Positions 38,572-50,102 of a stretch of DNA of 64,000 bases are shown one piece after another. The translations under genes were made by a program, and so were the position numbers. Source of the stretch: Arctopsyche grandis (Eukaryota; Arthropoda; Insecta; Trichoptera; Hydropsychidae); the NCBI RefSeq assembly GCF_051622035.1, contig NC_135356.1:14742079-14806078 (forward strand). The letters are read 5' to 3'. Each line of letters begins with the position of its first letter. The stretch's first letter is position 1. The notes below the pieces were generated by a model that saw only the letters and a list, made by a program, of their open reading frames with translations, was not told the DNA's origin and made no database searches.

Positions 38572-40154
38572 CCGTCGCGGTTTCGGAAACCGGAACACTT
38601 GTGATTTTTACGATTTTTGGGCAATAAAAATATTGTCCCTTTAGGTGTGTGGTTTTTAACGATACGGTCTTTTAAATATGATTGTTTTCTACGATTTGAG
38701 TTCAATTTAGTGTGAGTTTTCGAGGTGTATGCAAAAATACACTCAACTATCATTGGAGGAAAATATAAAAATCGCGGCTATGGCAGACTCTGGAAATTCA
38801 TTGCGATCAATTTCTCAACAAATGGGACGTTCTCTATCTACTATCTCAAGAATAATGAAAAAGAAAAAGGATTCTGGAACTTTTGCTCGTAAGAAGGGGA
38901 CAGGACCGAAAAGACGCAAATCGGAGAGACAAGATCACCTGATAACTCTATTATCTTTACGGCAACGGTTCAAAACTGCTGTAGAGATAAGAAAAGAGAT
39001 CTCGGATCAATTTTCAATTGAAATTAGTGATGTAACCTTAAGAAAACGATTCAGAGAAACTGGACTGCACGCTCGGAAACCTGCGAAAAAACCATTACTA
39101 ACGAAGAAAATGATGAAAAACCGATTAAAGTGGTCGAAATATCACGAAAATTGGACGACATCGGATTGGCGACAAGTCATATTTTCTGATGAGTTGAAAT
39201 TTAACCTCTTCAGCTCCGATGGTTTTCCGTATGTTCGAAGAAAAGTTGGAGAAAGGTTCGACCAAAAATGTACCCTGAGACAGTGAAGCTTCCCCCAAGC
39301 CACATGGTTTGGGGATGTTTTTCTTATTATGGAATTGGTCGAATACAGTTTGTTCAAGGTTCCATTAACGGAATAGCATATAAAAAAATTCTAGAAGAAA
39401 TTTTTTTTCCCATCAATGGAAAACCATCTTTCAAATTCTGATGATATCATATTCCAAGATGACTCTGCCCCTTGTCATCGAGCAAAATTAATGAGTATTA
39501 ATTTTATTTAATGATATTGAATGTAATTAATAATATTTCGATCAAAAAACTGAAATATTTTTGTTACTTATTTTTAGGTTCGGGTATATTTGCAGGAATT
39601 GGGTGTAAAGACATTAACATGGCCTGGGAATAGTCCCGATTTAAACCCAATTGAAAATTTATGGATGGCTCTTAAATATAGGATTAGTAAAACAAATGTG
39701 TCTAGCCATCAATCATTAAAAGAGACCATTGAAAAAGTATGGTATGAAGGCTTCCCCATCGACATTTTAAGAAACTTAATAGATTCTATGGCTAACCGTA
39801 TAAAAGCCGTCATAAAATTAAAAGGAGCCGCAACAAAATATTAATTAAGTTTTTATAATTTGTAAATAATACCATGTGACTAATAAAATTAAAAGTTTAC
39901 GCTCAACTGTGTTTTTTCATTCAAAATTTAATTCAACTGTGGAGACTGCGTTTGGTCACAAAAACCGGCTCGGACTAAAATTCTCCATACCTTTTTTGTT
40001 GTTGTTTCTTTTCTTAACGATTGTCGTTAAAATAAAGCACTATGATATAATCTACCATTTTAATGACTTTGGGTGTTTATTTTATTTAAGATCACTGAAA
40101 TTTCACGCAAAATCACATTTTTCTATGGCGTTCCGGTTTCCGAAACCGTGACTG
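38572..40154 (+). mobile_element. Tc1/mariner transposon, 1583 bp, TA duplication
   Basis: The ends share GGTTTCGGAAACCGGAAC as inverted repeats about 27 bp long, with one G/A-rich mismatch zone. TA lies at 38570-38571 and 40155-40156. The interior carries a broken Tc1 transposase. The flanks match the uninterrupted paralog at about 37890-37930, which confirms both ends. Confidence 0.93.
38729..39844 (+). pseudogene. Tc1-family transposase pseudogene
   Basis: The N-terminal part (38729-39286) has two helix-turn-helix-like segments (SLRSISQQMGRSLSTISRIM; DVTLRKRFRETG) and the first catalytic Asp in IFSDELKFNL. A frame slip in an A-run near 39268 breaks the ORF. The next frame gives HMVWGCFSYYGIG and, after a further break, FQDDSAPCHRAK with the second Asp. 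An AT-rich segment of about 90 bp (39490-39577), ending TTTTTAG, then interrupts before TWPGNSPDLNPIENLW, which carries the catalytic Glu. This last piece is open to 39844. The DD34E order is intact but the protein is not. Confidence 0.9.
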
Positions 40155-40469
40155 TATAAGTGAACAGGAGCACCAAAGACATTCATTCATACAAAAATGT
40201 CAATCAATCTATTACGAAATTTGGGTTTGAAAAATGGTTCAGTGATTATTCCACACACATTTTTCATTGTGAACCAGTAATTATTTTCATTGTGAACCAG
40301 AAAAATTATCAGATATCACAACACATTTCATAAAATGAAATATATTCAGATTCTATTATGACATATATTTTTCAACTAACGCAACATCGATGATTGTTTT
40401 TCAATGTGGCAACATTTTAGTTATATCAATTGACAGCTCATAGGCTGAGAGTTCCGGCATCGAGGTTAT

Positions 40470-40518
40470 TCAGTAGTATTCCGTCGTCTTTGTTGCAGTT
40501 TCTACACGTCAACACCAA
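40470..40518 (+). promoter_or_regulatory. candidate start site and noncoding first exon of the PLPP6-like gene
   Basis: The PLPP6 ATG sits 12 nt after a good acceptor (tttgtttacag, 41771-41781), so an upstream noncoding exon is expected. At 40470 there is an arthropod-type initiator TCAGT, followed by CCGTCGTC and a donor CAA|GTAAAT at 40518/40519. This is motif-based only. Confidence 0.3.
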
Positions 40519-40757
40519 GTAAATTCGCAATTCCAAAGCCATTTATAATTCGTATATTTTATTTATTATATTTTATGTACTTTCAATTAAAAATCAAAAC
40601 ATAAATCTTAACCTATTTGACAAGTGGCAAGCGATTACTTATATTCTATTTTTAGATTGTTCTCATACTCGATAATTTATTTGCCTTGTTATGTGGTATA
40701 GTCTCACAACCTATGTATATATATCTTGTCACTTTTTAACCCCACGTTTGTCTAATC

Positions 40758-41237
40758 TTAACCCTTTGCCCGCGGCAATAAATATAGCGAACAAGCCCTG
40801 TACGCGGCACCTTTTTCGCGAATTTGGCAATCGAGTTTTCGAGCTTAAATACAGATTTTAATATTTACTCAAGTAACCAGATATGTTAATTAACACATAA
40901 AGTGTTATTTTAAACAATAAAATACATAATATATCTCGTCGTTTTGGATTAATTGTCAAATAATAATTGTTCATAATTGTATGAAGACGTGACGTCACAT
41001 AAACGAGGTTTCAGTATGGTTCCACAAAAAACTAATATTTTCATTTTAAGCAAATTGAATAGATGGCATTCAACTCTCAGTAATATATTCAACCAATTTT
41101 GAACCTTAAAACAGTTGAATTAGGTGCATATATGCCTCAAAATCCCATGCAAAGTTCAGAAATTCTATGGAAGACAGCCGCGCTACAGACTTGTCGCCCA
41201 AAGCTTCCATAGAAGACGGCCGCGGGCAAACGGTTAA
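40758..41237 (-). mobile_element. TTAA-flanked MITE, copy 4
   Basis: TTAA at 40758-40761 and 41234-41237; ends CCCTTTGCCCGCGG and CCGCGGGCAAACGG. It has the same orientation as copy 3 and lies just upstream of the PLPP6-like gene, possibly in its 5' intron. Confidence 0.85.
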
Positions 41238-41793
41238 GATTATTTTATAGAATGCTTTAAGATTCAGTAATTAATTGATATTACGTATGGTAAAAAAATA
41301 AAGTTTTTGACTACGACGAGCCGAATGATGCTTTTACATTCACCCCAAACTGAATGAAACACCCATATTATCCTAGAAATAATTATGTATTTCATATAGT
41401 AAACAACTTTCTTGAGAAACATTTTATCATGTTAGCTAGCTAGCGTCTGAATGCGCGGTGGGTTTGTAGTACGACGTGCACTATTGTATAGTGAAATAGC
41501 GTTCGAATTATAAATTCACTGACATTGAGAAGTGAATTTGTAATTCTACTGCTACATATGTACTCACTACTTGAGTCAGTGGTATTATAATTTCCATATA
41601 TACATATACTTTAACGTATAACCATACATTTTCATTATGATGTCTTCCAAAATAACTGTTATGTGATGATTTTCGCGTTGCCTTTGTTTTCATACTAAAA
41701 GTTGTTAATTTTTAGCTCGTATCAATAGGATGTGATTATGTATTCATTAATATACCTATCATTTTTAATATTTGTTTACAGATACAATTCAAA

Positions 41794-42731
41794 ATGAGCC
41801 AGCAAGAAGATAAGAGAAATGTGCCCCAAGGCTTAAAAATGATCCTATCAAAAGATATTGCCTTAACAAAATTTTTCATTGATAAAACCAAACATTTGAC
41901 TTTATTCAGATCAATAAAGAATCATCATCGAATGCTAGAGGTATTATTACTTTCATCTTATACGATTGCCATACGTATTTTAAGCCATGAATTACATGAT
42001 ATTTGAATTGTCATTTGTGATTTTGAATTTTAGGTGTCTTGTCATGGTATAATGTGGCTAGCAGTTTGCTTGGGATCCGTTTGGCTTTTAGGTGCACCGA
42101 GTCTTTATCAGTTGCAAGCCAATTTACTCATAGGTACGGTTTAATTGCTATTTGACTGCTTTTGAAATTAAACAACGATTGCGATATGAATTTATCTGAT
42201 GTTTGAAAGTTGATAATGGCTATCAGTAATTCAAAGAAAATACATAAAATGTATTTGCTCTAAATTGTAAATTCATATTGTGTATTCTGTTTAATATACT
42301 ACAAACAATACTTAATCTCCTTTTTTTGTTATTTTTCAGCTCTCATATTTGACATAATAGTAATAGCGTTTTTGAAAGCGTTTACGAGACGACGAAGACC
42401 AACTCCTGCAGGGGCTGGCGATTTTGGACCTGACAAATTTTCATTCCCATCTGGTCATGCCAGTCGAGCCGGCCTACTGATGTATATATTCGTGTTCATC
42501 CACCCATTTTCGATCTTATTAATTCCTCCAATAATGGCGTGGGTCACTACGGTTTGCTTCTCCAGAGTAATTGCTGAGCGACACTATATTTTAGATGTTA
42601 TTATTGGTCTGCTAATTGGCATTGTTGAGGGAATGCTATTCAGCGTTCTTTGGCTTGGCGAAGATACAGCGCTTTATTTAATTAATTATCTTTCAGATGA
42701 AAAGTTTTACGGTGGCGAATATCACGTTTAA
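41794..42731 (+). CDS. PLPP6: PLPP6-like polyisoprenoid diphosphate phosphatase, 3 coding exons, 212 aa
   Basis: Integral-membrane PAP2-family phosphatase; the vertebrate homolog dephosphorylates presqualene, farnesyl and geranylgeranyl diphosphates at the ER/nuclear envelope. Exons: 41794-41940, 42034-42133, 42340-42731; GT/AG junctions, 639 nt in frame. All three catalytic motifs are intact: C1 K95-x6-RP103 (KAFTRRRRP), C2 FPSGHASR with His122, C3 SR158-x5-His164-x3-Asp168 (SRVIAERHYILD). The N-terminal LSKDIALTKFF...MLEVSCHGIMWL aligns with LLAIDxWLSKxLG...LLEISGHGIPWL of the vertebrate enzyme, but the long disordered N-terminus is absent, as is common in insects. About five hydrophobic helices are visible. 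Substrate is inferred from family. AATAAA at 43062-43067 is a candidate polyadenylation signal. Confidence 0.92.
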
Positions 42732-45518
42732 AAATAATATATGGATACATACATGTAGTATATATACATACACTTCTGATGATATTTATATTTGTATATA
42801 ATCGGGGCTTTGAAGCATTAATACATTTAGTTTAATAATATATTTCGAGTTCAGTTCCATTTTTTTTTTTGTATTTATTTAATCATAAAAGAATAATTAA
42901 GTTTTCGCTTCTAAGTCCTGATGATAAATTTTGCGTTGTGTGATATAAAATTAGCAAATAACTCTTTGTGTTATGAAATATTTATATGCTGTTATTTGTG
43001 TGGAAATATAAGTATGAAAATATGTATATATCTATCGCGATTAAATATGTTTCACAATTCCAATAAATAATAACTACCATGTGACGATTTTATTTATTAT
43101 ATATAATTTGTTGAGGGTTTTTTATGTTTAAACTGGGTTACTTTTTTTTCTGTAATTTATCTTTTTTTACATGTAAAAAAATTTGCTTATATATATGTAT
43201 GTACATATGTATATTGATAATATTTCTGTGGTTAAAAACACAGCATATAGCATTACTTGTATTTTTAATGCGATTTGAATCATCTCACTAATCTAAATAC
43301 TGTTACATAAATAAATAAACCAAATTGATGTGTTTTCCTTGCTTATTTATATGAATACTGTAAAATGTACTCTTCTGTTTCACCATTACTATTGATTCGT
43401 AAAATTGTTATTCATTTTTATCAAAACTTCTACAAAAAATTATCTATCACATTTTTTTCGGCTTACGAATTCTGACCAAAACCTTATTACCTCCAAGTAA
43501 GTATGTATGTACATAAAGATTACAAGTATGTATAAATTTTCAGCTTGATACGTCCGGGAGTCTGGAAAGAATCGTCACAACAACAAATCCCCCTTCCGGT
43601 TTATTAAAATAAGCGATTTTTATTTTCATTACATTAATAAAGGATTATAGTTGAGTTTTCTCGTGAAGAGCACACATGTTTAAGGGGTCGAAAAAAATAG
43701 TGAAAGAAAAATCGAACAAGAGTAAACTGCCACTTCCTACTTCCAGTTAGGATAAAAATATTTTAAAAAAATTCAGATGTGACAAACCCATGACTATTTA
43801 TGTATTTGAGGAATATTAGAAGGTCACAAAACAAAATTCGATAATAAAACACATACACGTTCACACATACCGGTTATGGGACCGTTTTTGATACAAATTG
43901 AGTGCAAATATAGGGAAACTTACAGAAGACAAAAGTTCTACTTCCGGGTTTTTTTATTACTTAAAATCACTTTAATTACTATACACATTAAATATCAACA
44001 AAATAAAATTAATTTAAAAGGTCAAAATAAAATATTGTTTTAAAAAAAATAGTCCTTCCGCTTTACAAATTATGACCAAAACCTTATCACCTTTAAGTTA
44101 GTACATAAATAATACAAATACAACTTTTCAGCTTGATAACGTTCAGGGGTGTGGAAAGAATCGTGGGCACAACATTTTTGACCTTTCTAAGGAAAAAATC
44201 TAAGAAAATAAGCCAGTTTCATGTATTATAATTACTTTTGAATTTTGAATTTTTATTTCTTTACATCAATTTTTGCCGCCCCCCAAATATGCCGCTCCGG
44301 ACAAATGCCCAGCTTGCCGCCCCTGGATTTGGGCTTTCCGACGATACCATTGAAGGATATTTACAAACTGTTCAATATCTGGATCGATTTCACAATTTCA
44401 TCCTAAAATCCTTTTAAACCCAACAGTAAAATGTCCTCTAAGCCGTAAAGGATAATTTTTTTGTCTTTACAGTCTAAGGATCATTCTAATATGTATCAAA
44501 TTGACTTCCTTACATGTTCATCTCGTGTAGGAATAGCTGATGCGACATGGTCATATTATTACATATTTGTATGACGACCAATATTGTCCCGATGGTAAAA
44601 TAGATTTCTACTTTAATTTCATTAGTCATTGCAACTATTTTTTTTGTTTAGTATAGATGTCACTACAATACTAAATGAAAATATCATAAACTTTGATAAT
44701 AAATTTTAAAAGAATACGCGTTTTGGGCATAGAAACGGATAATTATTGTACTTACAAAATGGTTGACTGAAAATGTATTCAATATCTGTGATGCTAAATT
44801 AATGTTGTGCCAATAGATGGCGCACAAACACAAACGTATGATGCATGAATCCAACGAAATGGTAAAAAAAAGTAATAAAAAGCTTGTATGTAGAATCTTT
44901 ACACCTGTTACAAAAACCACAATATGTGTGAGTATTATCTTCAAATATACAATTACTTTGATTGCTAAATACAACTTAGGACCTCCCAATATAAATGGTT
45001 CGGTGATTACTTTCCAAATGTGAATCGCTACCAGGATGAAAATTCTTCGCACAGGAAAATTGCCGTACAGAAAACTGCTCAAATATTGCTCAGCAATTGC
45101 TTTGTTTTACGAGATTTTTATTATTATAATAATGAAATATAATTGCATACCTTATTTTCAATATACGCCAATATATGGTACATTAAACCTGTATTTTTTA
45201 TTATTAAACATACATATTTTGATAATAATGTGGGGCGGGGGGGGGGGGGGGTCTATGGGGATGCCAGCCCCCCACTTAAAAAAAAATAATATATAATTAT
45301 GAGAATGATGTCAAGATATATCACTCAACCGTGAATGAATTCTTTGCGCCTTAAACACAGTAAATTCAACTAGTAAATTATATATCTACAAGCGCAAATA
45401 CACTTTCAACAATGTGCACCAGTTGTATTATAACATTTGGGCTTTACAGCTCTGATGTTTTTAAGAATGCTTTGGAATTAAATAATCGTTAATAGAATTA
45501 TGGGTATTACGAATAAAG
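42732..45518. other. PLPP6 3' region, then repeat-rich spacer
   Basis: No gene is supported. Repeated modules occur at 43480-43590 and 44060-44160 (CAGCTTGATA.CGT.C.GG and GAAAGAATCGTG). A segment at 43780-43930 is shared with 56120-56285 (GATACAAATTGAGTGCAAAT). At 44999-45011 the GGTTCGGTGATTA terminal motif recurs. A G-run lies at 45238-45251. Confidence 0.6.
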
Positions 45519-45528
45519 GTAATGAGTA

Positions 45529-45670
45529 GAGCCCGGAATCTGAAGGGGCTGTTTATTGTTCAAAGATTGTAAATGCATTGTTAAAGGTTTGCCGAACCTT
45601 TTTTACAAAGCATTTACAACAATTGAACAATAGGCGGCACGTTTTCGGCCCCTTCAGTTTCCGGGCTCTA
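45529..45670. mobile_element. palindromic MITE family member 2, with 10-bp target duplication
   Basis: The termini GAGCCCGGAA and TTCCGGGCTCTAG enclose the GTTCGGCAAACCTTTAAC-type palindrome. GTAATGAGTA flanks it at 45519-45528 and 45671-45680. A related host repeat at 48826-49195 lacks the insert, which supports the boundaries. Confidence 0.88.
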
Positions 45671-45679
45671 GTAATGAGT

Positions 45680-45935
45680 ACTATATAGCTCTAAGAATGT
45701 GTTGAAAACAAAAATGTGACTTTCCAACTCAATTTACGAGTGACGTTTTCACGAAAAACTAACGTCTCCATCTAACCTGGAACCAACTTATAGTTTAACT
45801 GTATGTATTTTCAGTTGTAATATATTTTGACCAATTGGAATGTAATTGGCCATATAAATCAACTTATGTGAGTTAGTAGGAATGTATTTCAACTAGTCAA
45901 ACTATATTACAACTGTAACATATACACTAATTCTA
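45680..45935 (+). repeat. dispersed repeat shared with 48850-49195
   Basis: The two copies share AAGAATGTGTT, ACCTGGAACCAACTTATAG and CAGTTGTAATATATTTTGAC, then several TATTACAACTGTAA-type motifs. The copy here is split by the MITE at 45529-45670. There is no coding content. Confidence 0.75.
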
Positions 45936-45999
45936 ATTTCCCGCGAGTTCTAGGAACGAAAAAAGCTTTAATATAATAAAGCTTTAATATTTAAATTTA

Positions 46000-47755
46000 A
46001 TATAAAAAATTAAAACTTTTATAAGTTTTAATTTTTTTATATCACATACACCTGTGTTTCAACCCCCCCCTCCCTCCTCCCCTCCTGGCTAGAGCCGTGG
46101 TTAATGTAAATGATATCTTCTACTAAATAAAAATTCATGTTTGATTGTCCGCTATCCAAATCTACAGTTTTGGAGATTTTGTGTACTATGTATGTTGTAT
46201 GTATCTTACTATAGTGTACTATATTTGGTGTATTATATTACTCTGAAACATAAATTATAAAATTTTTTGAAAGGCTTATTTTTTCCAACTTGCGGCCAGT
46301 CGAGCAATGCCGGGCAATTCAACTATTAATAAAAATAAAATAGCATCGCTGGGGTCGGGGACACCATTATTCGACACGAATCTGGAAACTGCTCTGCGAA
46401 ATAAAAAACACCGATTTTTTTCTCACCATTTTGTCTCTCTAAAGAGGGATCTCGATGACCATAACATGTTTTGTAATGATGCGGTTTGCACCCCTGCTCA
46501 GTGTGGACAACTCTTCAGATCCCGCTCTAACGGTCTTTTTAGTTCCCGAGAGAGCCGTTAGGAGCGCTCTGACCCCCGCCATTGATCTGCATTCGGTATC
46601 AGCGATACCAAACATTGGGGGCGCGACTTGTCAACATCACACTCTAATCATCAAAAATTTGTATATACACATAAAAATAATTTCATATACATTTAAAAAT
46701 TGGCCAGGGAGGGGCAGTGGGTTTACCTATTAGGCCTTCTTGACATAATTTTTAATTTAAAAATCAAAATATATGTAAGTGTGTATATTTAGTATTTAAA
46801 AAAAAATACTGTTCCGTTTCAATTCCACTGCTTATCTTGCATCTATTTTATATATGTATATAGTACAATATATTATATACAGTGTGAATAAAACACATGA
46901 ATAATATAATGAACGTAATATTTGAATAATATATATTTTTTTCTTTATATTTATTACTAGTGGTTTTATCCGGCTTGGCTCGGTATTTTTAATATATGTA
47001 CAAATATTTGAAAGTGGCGCAAGTCCACTTTTCTTCATTTAGAGAAAAATCTCTCAAAACATTAAATATAATGTTTTGCATTTTACAATATTTAAAAATA
47101 CTGGGGGGGCTGTAATACGTTTATTCTGCTTTTTCGAGATTATGAACATATCGAATTAAAATAAGTGATAGCAATTTGTGAATTCAGTCAAACTGAAGTA
47201 GTGTTTTTAGAACTGAAAATTGCACATTCACCGCTTTCAAATATAACGGCTCATTTAAACTCATATCTACCATTATTCAATACTTTTCTTCTTTGTTTGT
47301 TTTTTTTTCATTGTTGTTATTAATCTTTGGAATATTTTTTGGTGTCAATGTTATAAAAATAAATAAGAGATAAGAGATATAATAAAAAATGACCACTTAC
47401 ACGAAAACCATGTGAACTTAATAAGAGGTACGTAATACATAAATATACATACATAGGTTTGGTTAAATAGTGCATATGATTTGATTCTCAATTTTCATAC
47501 CAATTTCTTTCTTACTTAACCTAACCATTTATCTTCACCAATCTATCGTGTTATAAATAACAGATGCACTGTTATCATTAATATATTAGGTGGTATAAAA
47601 TTTACTATATGTATGCGATTAGAAATTTAAATTAAAAAAAAAACACTACTGATGTGTATTAAAATTTGAACGAATTAATTTCAGGAAAGATATTGTTAAT
47701 AATTTATTTTTATAAATACATATATATTCCAATGACTGTGTATAGTATTTTTATT
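46000..47755. other. gene-free repeat-rich stretch
   Basis: Contains a CCGGCTTGGCTCGGTATTTT motif at about 46970 related to the one near 13500, and 47030-47262 homologous to 37025-37262. The 84-codon ORF at 46307-46561 has no recognisable features. Confidence 0.5.
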
Positions 47756-47784
47756 TTATTTTTTCTTTGACTTGGGAGAGCAGG

Positions 47785-47995
47785 GTGAAGGGTGGAGGGT
47801 ATGGACAAAAGAAGTGCTAGAATGGTATCCAAGAGAATGCAAACGGGTGAACGGAATACCGCAGGGAAGATGGGTAGACGAAATTAGGAAACTGTGTGGG
47901 CTGAGATGGATGCGAGTTGCGCAAAACAGAGACGGGTGGAAGCGTGGTGGAGAGGCCTTCATCCAGCAGTGGATGGTGAGTGGCTGTAGATGATG
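47785..47995 (+). mobile_element. RTE-like LINE 3' tail
   Basis: Reads WTKEVLEWYPRECKRVNGIP, QGRWVDEIRKLCGLRWMRVA and GEAFIQQWMVSGC, ending in a GATGATGA run typical of RTE 3' ends. It is the same family as 60420-60850. Confidence 0.88.
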
Positions 47996-48342
47996 ATGAC
48001 ATGCGGCACATACAATCTTCCACAAATCCCAAGTTGGGTGAAAACTTTGTCTCCCTGTGGACTCGTGTCAACGATCCCACAATAGTCGTTTCCGATCCTG
48101 ACGCCTCTCGCATTCAGTGCCGCTGCTCTACCTGATCTGACTTATCGTCCTCGTTGCCGTCTCACTCCATCGCAAGGATCCCATGATAGCTTTTTCTCTG
48201 TCCTCCATCCGGGGGTTGGTCGTCCGGTCGATCTTCTTTCGTGGAAGATCAACGTGCCCAATGATTCCACGAACTGAATTTAAAAGATACACAAACGCTT
48301 TGGCGTGCACATATGTATGTATGTATGTACATACATACGTAC

Positions 48343-48486
48343 CTTACGTATAGGCACCATATATGTTTGTAAATTGTTTTCTTGGAATTTTATACCACAC
48401 ATACCACAGAATTTCTTTGCCGTTCGCATTCCACCATCCTCGCCGTGTGGCTTGAAAAATAAAGGAACGATTGCATTTCGCCGCAT
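48343..48486 (-). CDS. possible coding exon of an unrecognised gene
   Basis: On -, a strong acceptor (GTTTTCAG) and a strong donor (AAG|GTACGT) bound 144 nt (48 codons) open in phase 0. The peptide reads MRRNAIVPLFFKPHGEDGG, then RTAKKFCGMCGIKFQ and NNLQTYMVPIRK, with a Cys-x-x-Cys pair. The base composition is balanced against AT-rich surroundings. The frame continues into a TATG repeat beyond the donor, supporting splicing. I do not recognise the family and found no clear partner exon, though another acceptor lies near 48275. Confidence 0.35.
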
Positions 48487-48825
48487 CTGAAAACTACATA
48501 CATACATACATGCATATATACAAGTAAATATGTATTGCTTCAAATCAATAGTTATTCCATGTCACATATGTATAAAACATTCTAAATGTTTTATGTATCT
48601 TTTAATTTATTTGTTTCGTTTTATAATTTTGTCGAATTTTATTTATTTACTGTGACGTAGCTAAAGTTTTTGCCGCGACCAATTTCCCCCCCCCCCCAAA
48701 AATGGAGATTTTTAATTTACAATAGAATTTGCAACAGTACCATCAATTATTATGAACTATTAGTAGCCTATGTGCACATAATTGTACACTCGGTAAAATA
48801 TCAATAATGCATTAACATTTGCTGG

Positions 48826-49195
48826 GTATTGCGAATAAGGTAATGGTAAAGATAACTCTCAAGAATGTGTTCAAAACAAAAAATGTGAATTTCCAAAACA
48901 TCTAACCTGGTACCAAAGAAAATTTAACCTGGAACCAACTTATAGTTGAATCATACATATGTATGTACATATTTTCAATTGTAATATATTTTGACCAGTT
49001 ACAATGTAATTCGCCATATGAATCAACTTACGTAGGTTAGACATAATATACATATTCCAATTGGTTAAAATATATTACAACTGAAAATACACGAACTATA
49101 ACGATAGTAGGTAGCAGGTTAGATATAGTATATTCCAACTAGTCAAAAAAATATTACAACTGTAAGTTACACTTCAACTATAACATATACATAAG
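48826..49195 (+). repeat. dispersed repeat, uninterrupted copy of 45491-45935
   Basis: Shares GGGTATT.CGAATAA.GGTAAT at the start and the TTGTAATATATTTTGACCA block. It carries no palindromic MITE and so acts as an empty-site paralog. Confidence 0.75.
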
Positions 49196-49554
49196 ATTGC
49201 GCCGTAGATGATTTTAAAAGTGCTATATTTAAATATAATTTCATGAATATATTTAAATTAATTTCGTGTGTTTTTAAAATATGTGAAAAACATTATTAGT
49301 CCATGGTATATTTTATTAAGTAAAAAAATCAGTGACCATCAAAAAATATAAAACGATCAATTCGAAAAAATAGATTTTAGTATTAGAATAGATACAAAAA
49401 AAGTGGCAACGTTGCAGTCTTCGGCTATTGACAACCGCTAACTGTCAAAAGTGTTTATTTTTGATTACGTATGAATACGAATGATGATGTCAGGTCGTAA
49501 AGTAGAAGCCAAGGTCGTAGTTGTCGAAGGTCGCAAGTCGAATAGTAAACTGTT

Positions 49555-49555
<1 letters not shown>

Positions 49556-49590
<35 letters not shown>

Positions 49591-49866
49591 GGTTTGTCTG
49601 TCTGTCTGTTTGTCTGTGGGTCTGTCTGTCTGTCTGTCTGTCGGTTTGTCTGTCTGTCTGTTTGTCTGTGGGTCTGTCTGTCTGTCTGTCCGTCTGTTTG
49701 TCTGTCTGTTTGTTTGTCTTTCTGTCTGTTTGTCTGTCTATCTGTCTGTTTTTCTGTCTGTCTGTTTGTCTGTTTGTCTGTCTGTCCGTCTGTTTGTCTG
49801 TCTGTTTATCTGTCTGTCTGTCTGTCTTATTGTCTGTCTGTTTGTCTATCTGTTTGCCTGTCTGTC
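49556..49866. repeat. (TCTG)n-rich microsatellite, about 310 bp
   Basis: TCTG units are interspersed with TTTG and GGTC variants. All three + frames stay open through it only because the repeat lacks stops, so the Val/Cys/Leu/Ser-rich ORFs are artefacts. Confidence 0.95.
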
Positions 49867-50069
49867 ACGTATGCGTTCCTATACCATTGCGACGAAACTT
49901 ACCGGAGTTATTGTGTGTATGTCCGCGATGGTTTCTGTAAAAAAAATCGCCCAAAAACGGGAACGGGAAAGGGAAAAACGGGAGTGAGTGAAACACATCG
50001 ACAAATGGGAACGGAAATTGCAGGCGTTATTGTGGCATTGCAACGCACGCCGGGTTCAGCTAGTTCATT
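49867..50069 (+). repeat. Helitron-like 3' terminal segment
   Basis: A segment starting CACGTATGCGTTCCTATACC ends in GCATTGCAACGCACGCCGGG and TTCAGCTAG followed by T. A CTAG|T end is what Helitrons show, and the same ending recurs twice, inverted, at 62142-62236. No Rep/helicase is present. Confidence 0.45.
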
Positions 50070-50102
50070 TTATAAAATATACGTTTAAATTGTTCCCCAT
50101 AA

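Noticed and set aside
46307-46561. 84-codon ORF
   Set aside because: No similarity I can recognise, and flanked by dispersed repeats.
49481-50088. Three overlapping 139-172-codon ORFs rich in Val, Cys, Leu and Ser
   Set aside because: They are translations of the (TCTG)n microsatellite in all three frames; no stop can arise in the repeat.
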